A stretch of DNA of 62,331 nt. Origin: Thermoplasmata archaeon (GTDB lineage Archaea > Thermoplasmatota > Thermoplasmata > Methanomassiliicoccales > Methanomethylophilaceae). The DNA is taken from positions 1 through 62,331 of the forward strand of contig SUSW01000003.1 of the NCBI GenBank assembly GCA_015063235.1, written 5' to 3'. Shown here in pieces: positions 9,243 to 17,919 of the stretch (the stretch's first letter is position 1; every line of letters begins with the position of its first letter). The translations under genes and the position numbers were made by a program. Below the pieces are notes generated by a model that was given only the letters and a program-made list of their open reading frames with translations, was not told where the DNA came from and did not search any database.

Positions 9243-10376
9243 TCATTGGACCTCGGGGTGAAGCGTGATAAGATCCCATCCGCTGTGTGCCTCGGTACGG
9301 AGTAGCGGAGCCCATCCGCTCACCCCGGGCGTCACATACAAACGTGTTCCGGGATAATCATATTCCCCGTATGTAGGGAAACCCAACAGACCGTAAAAGA
9401 ACCCAAGTGGCCAGAGCTGCGCGCCATGCATGTGACCGGAGAGCTGCAATGCGGATTTCTCGATTTCGAGCTGATCCTTGTCAAACGGCTGATGGTCTGC
9501 AACTATCAGCGCTCCGCTGTACGGGTTCACCAGTTCGGACCAGCCCTTCCTGGCATCGCCGACACTGATATCCTCCCTTCCGAGGAGAACAAGATCGCTG
9601 GCAACCTGAACATAGTCATCGGTTAGGAGTATTATCCCCGCACCATCGATAGCACCCATGAGCTGCTCGTCGCTGTATGTGCGGCCTCCAACAATATCTG
9701 CACCAGGTTGCCGGTCATGATTGCCATATACGAAATAAACCGGGATCCTTACCGTTGATAGTATCGAATATGTTTCGATCATCTCCCTATAGGAGGTATT
9801 TTCATCGGTCACATCCCCTCCGAGGATCAGGAACTCAGCTTCCGAATCATTGACCTGCCTGCAGAAATCCCTGAGCGCATCCATCGACATTGATGATCCG
9901 GCATGAAGGTCGGCTGCGAAAGCGAAAGTATGTTCCTGCTGAAGGCCGTCGGCCTGCCATTCATGGGTATCCACCCTTACCGTTTCGGCATTCACTGTGG
10001 CGAATGCTAGCATGGCGATACATGCCACCAGGCCGATCGACACACCGACCCTGTAATCGAACTTATGGCGCAGCTCACCACCGGCATCTATCCAAGCCAT
10101 TGTCCTGCGTACGAAATATTCAATTATGCTTGCGACTACATCGCCTATCAGTGCAATGTATATGGCACACAGGATGTCACCGTGGGTGTAAGTAATCGGC
10201 CATTCGATGGCCACGAAAAGGACCGCTACCGCCGGGATGAGGATGAGTTTCAGCAGAAATACAATCGAACGGACGACCCTGTGTTCCTCTTTCCTCAAAG
10301 GGAACTGAATTGCAGTCAATATGGCCCATACCAATATTGTCTCAGCAATAAGCATCATCATTGTTGCGGCATCCAT
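9243..10376 (-). CDS. Membrane metallophosphoesterase (YkuE-like)
   Basis: 377 residues. Four hydrophobic segments occupy roughly residues 3-23, 37-57, 67-88 and 109-128. A calcineurin-like phosphoesterase domain follows with ADLHAG (155-160), GGDVTD (186-191), GNHD (218-221), the VADHQP motif and SGHMHGAQ. All metal ligands of the family are visible. Bacterial relatives act on membrane or envelope phosphoesters, which fits the architecture, but the substrate here is unknown. It is divergently arranged with the DMT transporter gene across 319 bp containing an inverted repeat. ATG start, TGA stop. Confidence 0.85.
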   Translation of the reverse strand: MDAATMMMLIAETILVWAILTAIQFPLRKEEHRVVRSIVFLLKLILIPAVAVLFVAIEWPITYTHGDILCAIYIALIGDVVASIIEYFVRRTMAWIDAGGELRHKFDYRVGVSIGLVACIAMLAFATVNAETVRVDTHEWQADGLQQEHTFAFAADLHAGSSMSMDALRDFCRQVNDSEAEFLILGGDVTDENTSYREMIETYSILSTVRIPVYFVYGNHDRQPGADIVGGRTYSDEQLMGAIDGAGIILLTDDYVQVASDLVLLGREDISVGDARKGWSELVNPYSGALIVADHQPFDKDQLEIEKSALQLSGHMHGAQLWPLGFFYGLLGFPTYGEYDYPGTRLYVTPGVSGWAPLLRTEAHSGWDLITLHPEVQ

Positions 10377-10695
10377 AGGTCACTCGCCTTCACTACTTAC
10401 TTTAGGTGGTATTGGCTTTATTGTTAATCAAACTGTTCATTACATTTCCAAAAGAATTCCAGGATGTGTCAAGAACGATCCGAGTGCGGACATTGTTTTA
10501 ACAATCCGCTTCTCGCCAGACACTTTCAGCTTCGGCTTGCAATCCTGCCTAGGGCTCGCAGGAATCTATGCCCCTGAGCCCGGCGCATTCTTCACTGTTT
10601 CTGTAACTTCAGCACAGATTGCCTGCTGAACGGACGTTCACAGCATGAATGACGGATGACAACATTATTCAACCGGCCCCTACATCCATTTACTG
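10377..10695. other. Divergent intergenic region
   Basis: 319 bp separating divergent genes, so it should hold both promoters. Apart from the inverted repeat at 10486-10509 I see no gene, RNA or clear TATA box pair. Confidence 0.35.
10486..10509. promoter_or_regulatory. Inverted repeat between divergent genes
   Basis: GCGGA-CA-TTGTT pairs with AACAA-TCCGC around a TT loop: ten base pairs with one two-base bulge. Its place between divergent promoters suggests an operator, though it could be a chance hairpin. Confidence 0.3.
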
Positions 10696-11643
10696 ATGGA
10701 AGAGAAAAGATTAGCCACCCTGCTCCTGCTGGGCTCCATGGTGCTGTTCGGCTCCATGGCCCTATGCACACGCACTCTTTCAGCAGCAGGACTGTCGTCA
10801 GTGGATGTCGCATTCATCAGGCTGAGCGTAGGTGCAGCAGCGTTGCTTATAGTCTTGCTGATTCGTTCACCTAAGAGCCTTATAGTGAGGAAAAGGGATC
10901 TGCCTTTCCTGATACTGTTCGGTATCTTCAAGTTCCTGGCCGACTACACGTATTTCCAAGCGCTTAACACCACAAGCGTCGGTCTTGCCACGGTATTCCA
11001 AAACACAGCACCGTACTTCGTTCTGGTCGTATCCTTCTTCCTGTTCAAAGAGAGAGTGTCCAGCAGAGCCCTCATGGCGATCCTCATCGGTTCATTCGGA
11101 TGCGTCCTTATGATGCAAAATGCCATCTCAGGTTCGACTTTCGATCCCCTCGGAATAACTTTCGCGCTGCTCTCGGGATTTTTCCTCGGTATGTACTACG
11201 TGGGAAGCAGGATCAGCATCGACAAGGAATACACTCCGTCCACCTACCTCTTCTACATGCTGTTCGTCGCCATGATCGTTTCGATACCCTTCGTGGATCT
11301 GGGAAACGTCGTCAGCTCCATGTCCGATCCTAACGTGGTGTTCAATTCCCTAATCCTCGGTATACTCATGACGCTCATACCTTACTACGTAACCTCTTGG
11401 AGCATCAAGTACCTGGGAGAACTGAACGTATCCGTCATATCCGTGTCCGAGGTCGTATTCGCAGAGATCGTGGGAGTGATATTCTTCAACGAGTCGCTCG
11501 GTCTGATAGAGATAGTCGGTACCGTACTCATGATCGGCTCTATAATTCTCATCAATTTTGCGCCGGCCCTTGAACAGAGAGAAGGGAAAAAGCCGTTACT
11601 GCTGAAGAATACCAATCAGGAGAACCGACGGCATCGTGGATGA
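10696..11643 (+). CDS. EamA/DMT-superfamily transporter
   Basis: 315 residues with about ten transmembrane helices arranged as two EamA repeats (roughly residues 8-140 and 150-285), the architecture of drug/metabolite transporters. The second repeat carries LGELNVSVISVSEVVFAEI, a typical conserved region. The C-terminal tail is short and basic. Substrates in this superfamily range from amino acids to nucleotide sugars and cannot be predicted here. The gene stands alone, divergent from the phosphoesterase and convergent with a decayed surface-protein gene. Confidence 0.85.
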   Translation: MEEKRLATLLLLGSMVLFGSMALCTRTLSAAGLSSVDVAFIRLSVGAAALLIVLLIRSPKSLIVRKRDLPFLILFGIFKFLADYTYFQALNTTSVGLATVFQNTAPYFVLVVSFFLFKERVSSRALMAILIGSFGCVLMMQNAISGSTFDPLGITFALLSGFFLGMYYVGSRISIDKEYTPSTYLFYMLFVAMIVSIPFVDLGNVVSSMSDPNVVFNSLILGILMTLIPYYVTSWSIKYLGELNVSVISVSEVVFAEIVGVIFFNESLGLIEIVGTVLMIGSIILINFAPALEQREGKKPLLLKNTNQENRRHRG

Positions 11644-11721
11644 GCTCTCAAATTCTGAACAGAGCAGCCAGGCTGCGAGCGCAAGATTTCACCGCGGTAC
11701 TAGGCCATCCCGAAGGTTACC

Positions 11722-12290
11722 TCACGGTTTCAATTTCCTCTGACCGATTCTCTCGGAGTTTCTGAACCTGCCGGAATACACCACGACATAATCGGTGGCT
11801 TTCTCCCACAGACACTGAAATGAAGAGCTATTGCCTTTTCCTCTGCCCTCGGAATTGCAGTGATGGAGATAAATTGCCAGACCTATGCCTAATGCGATCA
11901 GGATAACGATGATCCACGGCCATATGACCATGCTTGGTTTATCCTTATCGAACGTCACGATGTAATCGTAGAAATGAGTGGTAGAGAACCATATCTTCCC
12001 ATTCTCATAGTAAGCACCCTCCATGAGCTCCAAGTCCGCCTCCGACTTCACGTAATAGATATGCATCCTGGCTGGATCCTCATCGTCCGCCAGCTGGTAA
12101 TCGATGCTCACTCTGACGGGCTCCCAACACAGTCTGCTTCTCAGCCTTATCTACGGCGATTGTCGCCTACAATCCGATGGCATGCTCCAGATTGGGATAC
12201 TTCTCTTTGAAATACACCTTCTTGACCAGGAACTCTACGGATGATTCTTCGTGGTTCGTATCAGAATATGGATGACGCTGGTACACAGAT
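11722..12290 (-). pseudogene. Broken C-terminal part of a surface protein with membrane anchor
   Basis: The intact 129-codon end (11722-12111) has PARMHIYYVKSEADLELM and IWFSTTHFYDYIVTF, which resemble cell-surface proteins whose domains end in a 'FTTDHFS-Y' like strand. A transmembrane helix (WPWIIVILIALGIGLAIYL) and a short basic tail follow. Upstream the coding sense continues in a neighbouring frame (EFLVKKVYFKEKYPNLEHAIGL, then TAG, then ATIAVDKAEKQTV). The two frames join if one G is removed from the GGG run near 12121. The 5' part is missing. It is therefore a truncated, frameshifted relic, also touched by TAG. Confidence 0.55.
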
Positions 12291-12406
12291 TATATGATTG
12301 TCAGAACCAGTCGTAAAGACAGATATTGGCGAATAAGACCCAAGATGGTGGTTACATCCATCCATATACCTTTATGTCTGATGCCCGATATCTTTCCGGA
12401 TAAGGA

Positions 12407-13417
12407 ATGAGCAATACGCTTTTCGTTCTCTTGGATGGTGCCGAAGACCACCCCCATCCTCTTCTGGATGGCAAGAAGCCCTATGAGGCCGCAGAGATGC
12501 CTTTCTTGTACGACAAGGCGAGATTCAGATACACGACGACAGGGAGAGGATACACCCATCTGTTCCTCAACGAATTCTTCACAGGGCATCCTCCGGAGAT
12601 GGCCAGAGCTGCTATCGAGGCCATGGGCGTCGGCCTTCTGGACATTAAAGAACCCGGCAGGACCGCTTACAGGCTCAGCCCGGCGGAGATCGACGGGGAC
12701 ATGGTACGCTGGAGCTACCATGCGGAGGAGTTCAAGGACAGACTCATACCTGTCGTGAACAGAAACCTCTGCATCCTCGAGAAATACGATCCGAAGATCA
12801 AGTACTTCATCGGCGGAAGGGCCATCCTGACGATGGAATCCGACTATGTTCCGGAGCTTCCCGGACCTCCTGTGGACACACCTGTCTCGGACATACCAGG
12901 TGAGCTCGGAGAGTTCATCGAGAGCATCCGCAAGGAGATGGGCGGCATAACCGAATATCCATGGGGATGCGGCAAGTTCGGAAGACAGTATCCTCCTGTT
13001 GAGGGTCTCGACAGTCTCTTCGCCATATCGAACAGCCCCACCGCGCTCGGCATTTGCGCATCGATGGGTTTCGATTTCAAGTTCATAGACTCCGTGGAAG
13101 ACAGATTCCCTGCCGCCAGGGAGCAGCTGGAGAAGACCAATGTGTTCCTGCATATCGACGAGGTCGATGAATACGGGCATCAGAAGGACCCCTTCAAGAA
13201 AAAGGAGATCCTGGAGCTTACGGACAGACTCATGGAGAAGCATTTCTCCGATGTGGACAATATAATTTATTTCGTCGACCACGGTACCTCATGCGTAACA
13301 GGCGAACATATCCTGATGAACGTGCCCCTGTGGAGCACGATAGATATCGGAAAGGGATCGGAAGAGATCGTTCCGCTGAAGGACATCGTATCGATGCTAA
13401 TGAAAAACAAAAGGTGA
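12407..13417 (+). CDS. ApgM-like alkaline-phosphatase-superfamily protein beside CobT
   Basis: 336 residues related to archaeal 2,3-bisphosphoglycerate-independent phosphoglycerate mutase (ApgM). Family landmarks are LLDGAEDHPHPLLDGKKPYEAAEMP at the start (metal-binding Asp), HIDEVDEYGHQKD (Asp and His ligands) and FVDHGTSCVTGEH near the end. The serine-containing PGSD segment that ApgM uses as nucleophile region is replaced by GRGYTHLF, so ordinary glycolytic mutase activity is doubtful. It is five bases upstream of cobT and opposite the rest of the nucleotide-loop pathway. No CobC- or CobZ-type alpha-ribazole phosphatase is visible in the cluster, so a phosphatase role in cobalamin assembly is a reasonable inference. 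It may still be a divergent glycolytic ApgM. ATG start, TGA stop. Confidence 0.75.
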   Translation: MSNTLFVLLDGAEDHPHPLLDGKKPYEAAEMPFLYDKARFRYTTTGRGYTHLFLNEFFTGHPPEMARAAIEAMGVGLLDIKEPGRTAYRLSPAEIDGDMVRWSYHAEEFKDRLIPVVNRNLCILEKYDPKIKYFIGGRAILTMESDYVPELPGPPVDTPVSDIPGELGEFIESIRKEMGGITEYPWGCGKFGRQYPPVEGLDSLFAISNSPTALGICASMGFDFKFIDSVEDRFPAAREQLEKTNVFLHIDEVDEYGHQKDPFKKKEILELTDRLMEKHFSDVDNIIYFVDHGTSCVTGEHILMNVPLWSTIDIGKGSEEIVPLKDIVSMLMKNKR

Positions 13418-13422
13418 ACAAG

Positions 13423-14535
13423 ATGACAGACATTCAGATACCGCCCTCCCTCGGACTCTACGGGGACGAGAAGATAGCGAAAGAAATCCTAGGACGCATT
13501 TGGGGAAAGAGAGGCGTGTTCACCTGCACAGTGGCCAGCACGATGACTTCCAGTATCCCCGGAGTATCAGATGCCGGGGACACGCCGGAATTGACGCTTT
13601 ACACAGGAGCAGCGGATGCAGAGCTGCTGGTCAACGGAAAGACCACCTGCATCAAAGGCGTTCCCATCAATCCCGGAGGAATCCCGACCCCGGCTACACT
13701 CACGAAGGCCGCACTGGATCTTTCAGGGATGCAACTGTTCATAATCAACGGGGGATGCTACATCGAACCGGACATCCCTTACTTCTATCTCGGGGGCAAA
13801 TGCGGTCAGAAGATCACCACCGCCCATGCTGTCGAGAATGTCAGGACCATCTACGAGAAGGGTATCAGGCTGGGAGAGCAGCTGGCGAAGGACAACGGCT
13901 TCGTCATAATCAGCGAGAGCTGCGCCGGCGGTACCACGACCGCATTGGCCGTCATGACCGCCATGGGAGTACTGAAAGAGAATCTGGTCAGCAGCAGCTC
14001 GCCCAAGAACCCGAAGGAGCTGAAGAGCAAACTGGTCAAAGAGGCCCTCGATACAGCGGGACTCTCTCCCGGAGACCTCGCGGACGATCCGCTTAAGGCC
14101 ATCGAGCTCTTCGGAGACCCGATGATGCCAGCGAACGTAGGTATCCTCTGCGGAGCAGCGAAACATGTACCCGTCATAGTAGGGGGAGGCACTCAGCTCG
14201 CCGCTGTTATGGCTGCTGCGGTGAAGCTCCACCCGGAGATCGTGGGCAACTTCATGCAGGGCACCACCAGATGGCTGATGAACGATCCCAACTCGAGCAT
14301 GAAGAAGATCATGGACTGCATCTCGGACCGTATCCCGATCCTATACGTCAACGTCGACTATACCGACAGTCCCTATGAGGGGCTCCAGGCGTACGAATGG
14401 GGATACATCAAGGAAGGAACGGGCTGCGGAGGTTCATCCGTCGGCGCCATAATATCATCCGCCGGGAAGATAACCGCTAAGGATCTTCAGGACAAGGTTC
14501 ACGAGATCTACGAGGACATAATGAAGCTAGACTGA
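13423..14535 (+). CDS. cobT: Nicotinate-nucleotide:dimethylbenzimidazole phosphoribosyltransferase-like protein (archaeal CobT type)
   Basis: 370 residues from ATG at 13423, five bases after the ApgM-like gene. The family makes alpha-ribazole phosphate from nicotinate mononucleotide and a lower-ligand base, the first step of nucleotide-loop assembly. Landmarks of the archaeal TIGR00303 branch are visible: VPINPGGIPTPATLTKAAL, ESCAGGTTTALAVMTAMG, VIVGGGTQLAAVMAAA and KEGTGCGGSSVGAI. The length is typical. An earlier in-frame start at 13291 would lie inside the upstream gene and is rejected. The stop codon abuts the stop of convergent cobY. Confidence 0.88.
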   Translation: MTDIQIPPSLGLYGDEKIAKEILGRIWGKRGVFTCTVASTMTSSIPGVSDAGDTPELTLYTGAADAELLVNGKTTCIKGVPINPGGIPTPATLTKAALDLSGMQLFIINGGCYIEPDIPYFYLGGKCGQKITTAHAVENVRTIYEKGIRLGEQLAKDNGFVIISESCAGGTTTALAVMTAMGVLKENLVSSSSPKNPKELKSKLVKEALDTAGLSPGDLADDPLKAIELFGDPMMPANVGILCGAAKHVPVIVGGGTQLAAVMAAAVKLHPEIVGNFMQGTTRWLMNDPNSSMKKIMDCISDRIPILYVNVDYTDSPYEGLQAYEWGYIKEGTGCGGSSVGAIISSAGKITAKDLQDKVHEIYEDIMKLD

Positions 14536-15141
14536 TCATTCCTTGAAGAAGGAACGCGCCAGCCCCAGCTCGAGCTGCGTATTCACATTGACTGACAGCT
14601 CAGGCCAGTTGGTCTCATAGAGATCCTCTCTGAGATACTCGCCGTCCAGGGTTTTCTTCCTGTCTATGATCGATACACCGGAAAGCACCCAGCTGTTACC
14701 CCTGTATTCACGGGTGTATGAAGGGATTATGCCTATGTTGCGCACAGTCTCCTCATCAATAACGGCAAGAAGCGAGTCCATAGTACCCGGTATGAAATAA
14801 TCGATGATGGAATCGAAGATCTCCGTGGTGATCAGCGGAAGATCGGATGGTGTCGTGAGAACATAATCGCCTTCTAGGCATGAGAGCGCCTGATGAAGGT
14901 CACCCATGAAATCATCTCCGGAGGTACGGACGGTCTCGACCCCTATCTCCTTGAGATACTTCTCAGTCTCCAGAGTGTTGTCGCTGACGGAGACGAGGAT
15001 ACGGTCGATATTCTTCGAACCTCTGAGAGCGTCGATGACCCTCTCCACGGTGCATTTGTCTCCCACCTTCATCATGGGCTTCTCGATACCGCACTTGCCC
15101 ATGCGTGTTCCTTTGCCTCCTGCATGGACCAGGGCTTCCAT
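14536..15141 (-). CDS. cobY: GTP:adenosylcobinamide-phosphate guanylyltransferase (archaeal CobY)
   Basis: 201 residues. The protein begins MEALVHAGGKGTRMGKCGIEKPM, the nucleotidyltransferase signature that binds GTP, and continues with LTTPSDLPLITTEIF, the usual Asp-containing metal region. CobY is the archaeal replacement for CobU and activates adenosylcobinamide phosphate to the GDP derivative before CobS acts. Its ATG overlaps the CobS stop by one base, so the two are translationally coupled. It is the last gene of the cobD-cbiB-cobS-like-cobS-cobY operon. The stop is TGA. Confidence 0.9.
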   Translation of the reverse strand: MEALVHAGGKGTRMGKCGIEKPMMKVGDKCTVERVIDALRGSKNIDRILVSVSDNTLETEKYLKEIGVETVRTSGDDFMGDLHQALSCLEGDYVLTTPSDLPLITTEIFDSIIDYFIPGTMDSLLAVIDEETVRNIGIIPSYTREYRGNSWVLSGVSIIDRKKTLDGEYLREDLYETNWPELSVNVNTQLELGLARSFFKE

Positions 15142-15980
15142 CAGATCACCGCTGTGGCGATAGCCAATGTGATTGCTAAGTTGATGAAGAACACTAGGAA
15201 CGGCCTGGTCACCTCATTGGTTGCTCCGAGAATATCCCCGTTGACCATTCCGAAGACCCTGTTTGCCGTCCTGGCCATGACCACACCCATCAGGGTGGAG
15301 ATGACGAATCCGACTGCCAGGATTATTATTGCAACTCCGATGATGAAATCGTAATCCAATGAGAATATCGAATGGGCCAGCAGAGCACCGATTGCCATCA
15401 GGATGATCAATGCAACCAGAGATACTACGAAAGATAACAGCGCAGACCGTCCTGTCGTGAGTCCGACCTGTCTGGATGCCATTCCGTTACCGGGCTCCCC
15501 GATGGATGCCGCTACCACCATGGCATGCTTGACGAACACTTCGACCGCCGGGATCGCAAGAAGGATGACGGGGTCGTTGCCGAACATCGAGTAGAACGCC
15601 ACCGAGCAGAGAACGGTGATCAGAGCTACACCGATCCCTCCCGCTCCGACAAGAGTATCCTTCAGAGCGCGGATATGATCGCTTTGCTGCCCGGATACTA
15701 TCATCCCGTCCCCGAAATCCGTCAGACCGTCGAAATGAAGGAACTTACTGCCGGCATACACCGTCAGAAGGACGAGCACTGCGGTGACTAGACCGTTGCC
15801 GAATCCGTACTCACGTGAAAGCCAGCAGAGGACCGCGGTCTCAGCAAGAAGCATGAGGCCGAAAACCAACCCTACCAGAGGTGTGAGATAGAACCTGGAT
15901 TCCATTGCATCCATATCCTCCTGTGTGATGTTCATATGGAATATGGTGTAGAATGATATCAGAGACTTCAACGCACCCAT
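15141..15980 (-). CDS. cobS: Adenosylcobinamide-GDP ribazoletransferase (cobalamin synthase)
   Basis: 279-residue integral membrane protein with about seven helices. The CobS signature HFDGLTDFGDG is present around residue 82-92, with its Asp residues for metal binding, and the second conserved loop FGMVNGDILGATNEVTR lies near the C-terminus. The enzyme joins adenosylcobinamide-GDP with alpha-ribazole (or its phosphate) in the membrane. It is directly followed by cobY (one-base overlap) and preceded, after about 80 bp, by a degenerate paralog. ATG start, TGA stop. Confidence 0.92.
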   Translation of the reverse strand: MGALKSLISFYTIFHMNITQEDMDAMESRFYLTPLVGLVFGLMLLAETAVLCWLSREYGFGNGLVTAVLVLLTVYAGSKFLHFDGLTDFGDGMIVSGQQSDHIRALKDTLVGAGGIGVALITVLCSVAFYSMFGNDPVILLAIPAVEVFVKHAMVVAASIGEPGNGMASRQVGLTTGRSALLSFVVSLVALIILMAIGALLAHSIFSLDYDFIIGVAIIILAVGFVISTLMGVVMARTANRVFGMVNGDILGATNEVTRPFLVFFINLAITLAIATAVI

Positions 15981-16062
15981 GTTTTTCCTCCGGTATGGAT
16001 GGATGTACCGTCCCTCCGTACGGCATGGACGGTTATAATAGCTCGGTAGGCTTCCCAGCTAT

Positions 16063-16890
16063 TCACTCCACCAAAGTCAGCAATAGCATGAAGATAATCG
16101 CCAGAATTGGCCTGGATACATCGAATATCGAGAAGAACACATACTCATCCAGACCGTCGAATCTCCTATCGGAGATCTTGGCCATGAGAACACCTATCCC
16201 GATGGCAGCGACCAGCATGCAGACGATTATGGCCATTGTCTGCAGATCCAATGCATCCTCGATGATCATCGCGAGTCCTGAGAATGCCACGGCAGATATG
16301 ACCGAAATGATCAATGCCGTGATCATCTTGGATGAATCAGAACCGCTCGTGAACCTCTCGTCCCTAGACTTGGAGCTGAAATACACCGCAGTCAATACAC
16401 AGAGGGTGACGGCGATCTCCAGTGCAGGCACGAACATGAACATGGCATCGACCCCTGAGAACAGGTATATGCCATATGTGATCAGCGTGAACAGTACGGG
16501 AACCATGAGACCTGCAGCGCCTATACCCTCGGTCTTCTCCGGGGAGAACCTGTCCGACACTTTCATGAGGCCGTTGGTGGTCCTGAATCCGAATATCACC
16601 AAGGGGGTTGCAAGAATCACGACAGCCCCGAAAGGTGTCAAGTCCATTATGTTCTTCGATATGAGCACCAGCACCAGACCGATGACGAACGTCACCGAAG
16701 CGATAAGTATCCCGACAAACGGGAAAAGGCTCATGTTGAAGGCCAATCCGGTGCCGGAACAGCCTTTGAATTTGAAAATCGTAAAGCTTGAAAGTAAAGA
16801 TTTGACCGCAGTCTCGTTAACTTCGGCCGGCTTGGTCTGAATCCCATCATCTTCAGTCAAGATATCCCATCCGGGATAATGATGGAGCAC
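16063..16890 (-). CDS. CobS-like membrane protein with degenerate active-site motif
   Basis: 275 residues, starting at GTG (16888-16890). The order of hydrophobic segments and several landmarks follow CobS next door: LLSSFTIFKFKG matches LISFYTIFHMN. RTTNGLMKVSDRFSPEKTEG sits where CobS has the DGLTDFGDG loop and its downstream helix. FSIFDVSRPILAIIFMLLLTL matches the CobS C-terminal end. The first aspartates of the DGLTDxxDG motif are lost, as is the NGDxxGATNE loop, so catalysis as a cobalamin synthase is unlikely. The 28 N-terminal residues before the first helix have no counterpart in CobS. It lies between cbiB and cobS in the same orientation and is probably co-transcribed. A scaffold or regulatory partner of CobS and CbiB is possible. 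The homology is read by eye. Confidence 0.7.
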   Translation of the reverse strand: MLHHYPGWDILTEDDGIQTKPAEVNETAVKSLLSSFTIFKFKGCSGTGLAFNMSLFPFVGILIASVTFVIGLVLVLISKNIMDLTPFGAVVILATPLVIFGFRTTNGLMKVSDRFSPEKTEGIGAAGLMVPVLFTLITYGIYLFSGVDAMFMFVPALEIAVTLCVLTAVYFSSKSRDERFTSGSDSSKMITALIISVISAVAFSGLAMIIEDALDLQTMAIIVCMLVAAIGIGVLMAKISDRRFDGLDEYVFFSIFDVSRPILAIIFMLLLTLVE

Positions 16891-16913
16891 CCTGCATTAA
16901 TGAGTTACTATCC

Positions 16914-17915
16914 TCAGGGGAAGGATATCAGCCCTTCGACGAAAACCTGTACGTGGATACCGAGCAATGCATACAGTGCGAAGCAGACAGTCATGATGAA
17001 AAGGATGGATGTTAGTTCGACGAGCCTCATACAGCGCTGCACATCCTTCGTGGTGGGAAGCGGTCCGACGCCCATGACATACACGCCCTTCTTCTCCATA
17101 GAGATACCGAGTGCGGCAGCGACTGCGGTCATCGGCCATCCGCTGTTCGGACTGGGTGTTTTGGTGTGCTCCTTTTTCGCCGCGGGAACGGCAGCCTTCC
17201 AGTCCATCCCGAGAAGCAGTGCGGCCAATGCGACGAAATAAGGAGATATGCGCGATGTGAACCACCCCAGAACATCATCGAACTTGGCCGGGAAGAATCC
17301 GAGCCTTCCGTACTCGTCGTTGAGATAGCCCCACATCGCATCCATAAGATTGGAGCATCTGAACATAATGGAGCCGAGAATGCCCAGCAGTCCGAAGTAT
17401 AGGGTGGGGGACAGCACGCTGTCCACCAGATTCTCGGATACAGTCTCACAGCATGACGATGCGATGTGCTCCGGATCCATCCCCTTGGTGTTGCGGCTGA
17501 CAATCATCTGGACCTTCGCCGCCGCATCCTCCACACGGCCTTCATCCAGATCCCTGCATATCGGATCGCAGTGGTGCCTGAATGAGAAGATTGCGAACTG
17601 TATCTTGAAGATGAATGCTGTGACCGCGATCCAAGCGATCTCCCCCCACAGCGGATCGATCCCCCCTACATAATGGTGTACGGCAGCGATGATCAGGATG
17701 GCGATACCGCCGAAGATTACGAACACCAGCAGGTACGATAGGAAACCGAGGACAGATGTCCAGGCTGATGACCTGTTCTTGATCCTGCGGTCGATGGCAT
17801 CCAGAATATTCCCCATCCACCTGAGCGGATGGATGGCATTCGGCACATCGCCGATGAAACGGTCTATGAGCAGAGCAGCTATGACTATCGCCAACGCATC
17901 AAGCCACAGCTCCAC
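16914..17915 (-). CDS. cbiB: Adenosylcobinamide-phosphate synthase
   Basis: 333-residue membrane protein of the CbiB/CobD family that attaches aminopropanol phosphate to adenosylcobyric acid. Landmarks are LIDRFIGDVPNAIHPLRWMG near the N-terminus, KGMDPEHIASSCCETVSENLVDSVLSPTLYF in the middle and NSGWPMTAVAAALGI in the last third. All are typical of the family, as is the length. The start follows the cobD stop by four bases, which indicates an operon. TGA stop. Confidence 0.92.
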   Translation of the reverse strand: MELWLDALAIVIAALLIDRFIGDVPNAIHPLRWMGNILDAIDRRIKNRSSAWTSVLGFLSYLLVFVIFGGIAILIIAAVHHYVGGIDPLWGEIAWIAVTAFIFKIQFAIFSFRHHCDPICRDLDEGRVEDAAAKVQMIVSRNTKGMDPEHIASSCCETVSENLVDSVLSPTLYFGLLGILGSIMFRCSNLMDAMWGYLNDEYGRLGFFPAKFDDVLGWFTSRISPYFVALAALLLGMDWKAAVPAAKKEHTKTPSPNSGWPMTAVAAALGISMEKKGVYVMGVGPLPTTKDVQRCMRLVELTSILFIMTVCFALYALLGIHVQVFVEGLISFP

Positions 17916-17919
17916 CCGA

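Noticed and set aside
12290-13282. 330-codon minus-strand frame opposite the ApgM-like gene
   Set aside because: Low-complexity antisense translation without recognisable domains, while the plus strand carries clear ApgM motifs.
13291-13422. Longer N-terminus for CobT starting inside the upstream gene
   Set aside because: The extension overlaps the ApgM-like coding end, is highly charged and has no counterpart in the family; ATG 13423 fits.
15953-16840. 295-codon plus-strand frame opposite the CobS-like gene
   Set aside because: Ser/Thr/Met-rich shadow typical of the complement of a membrane protein.
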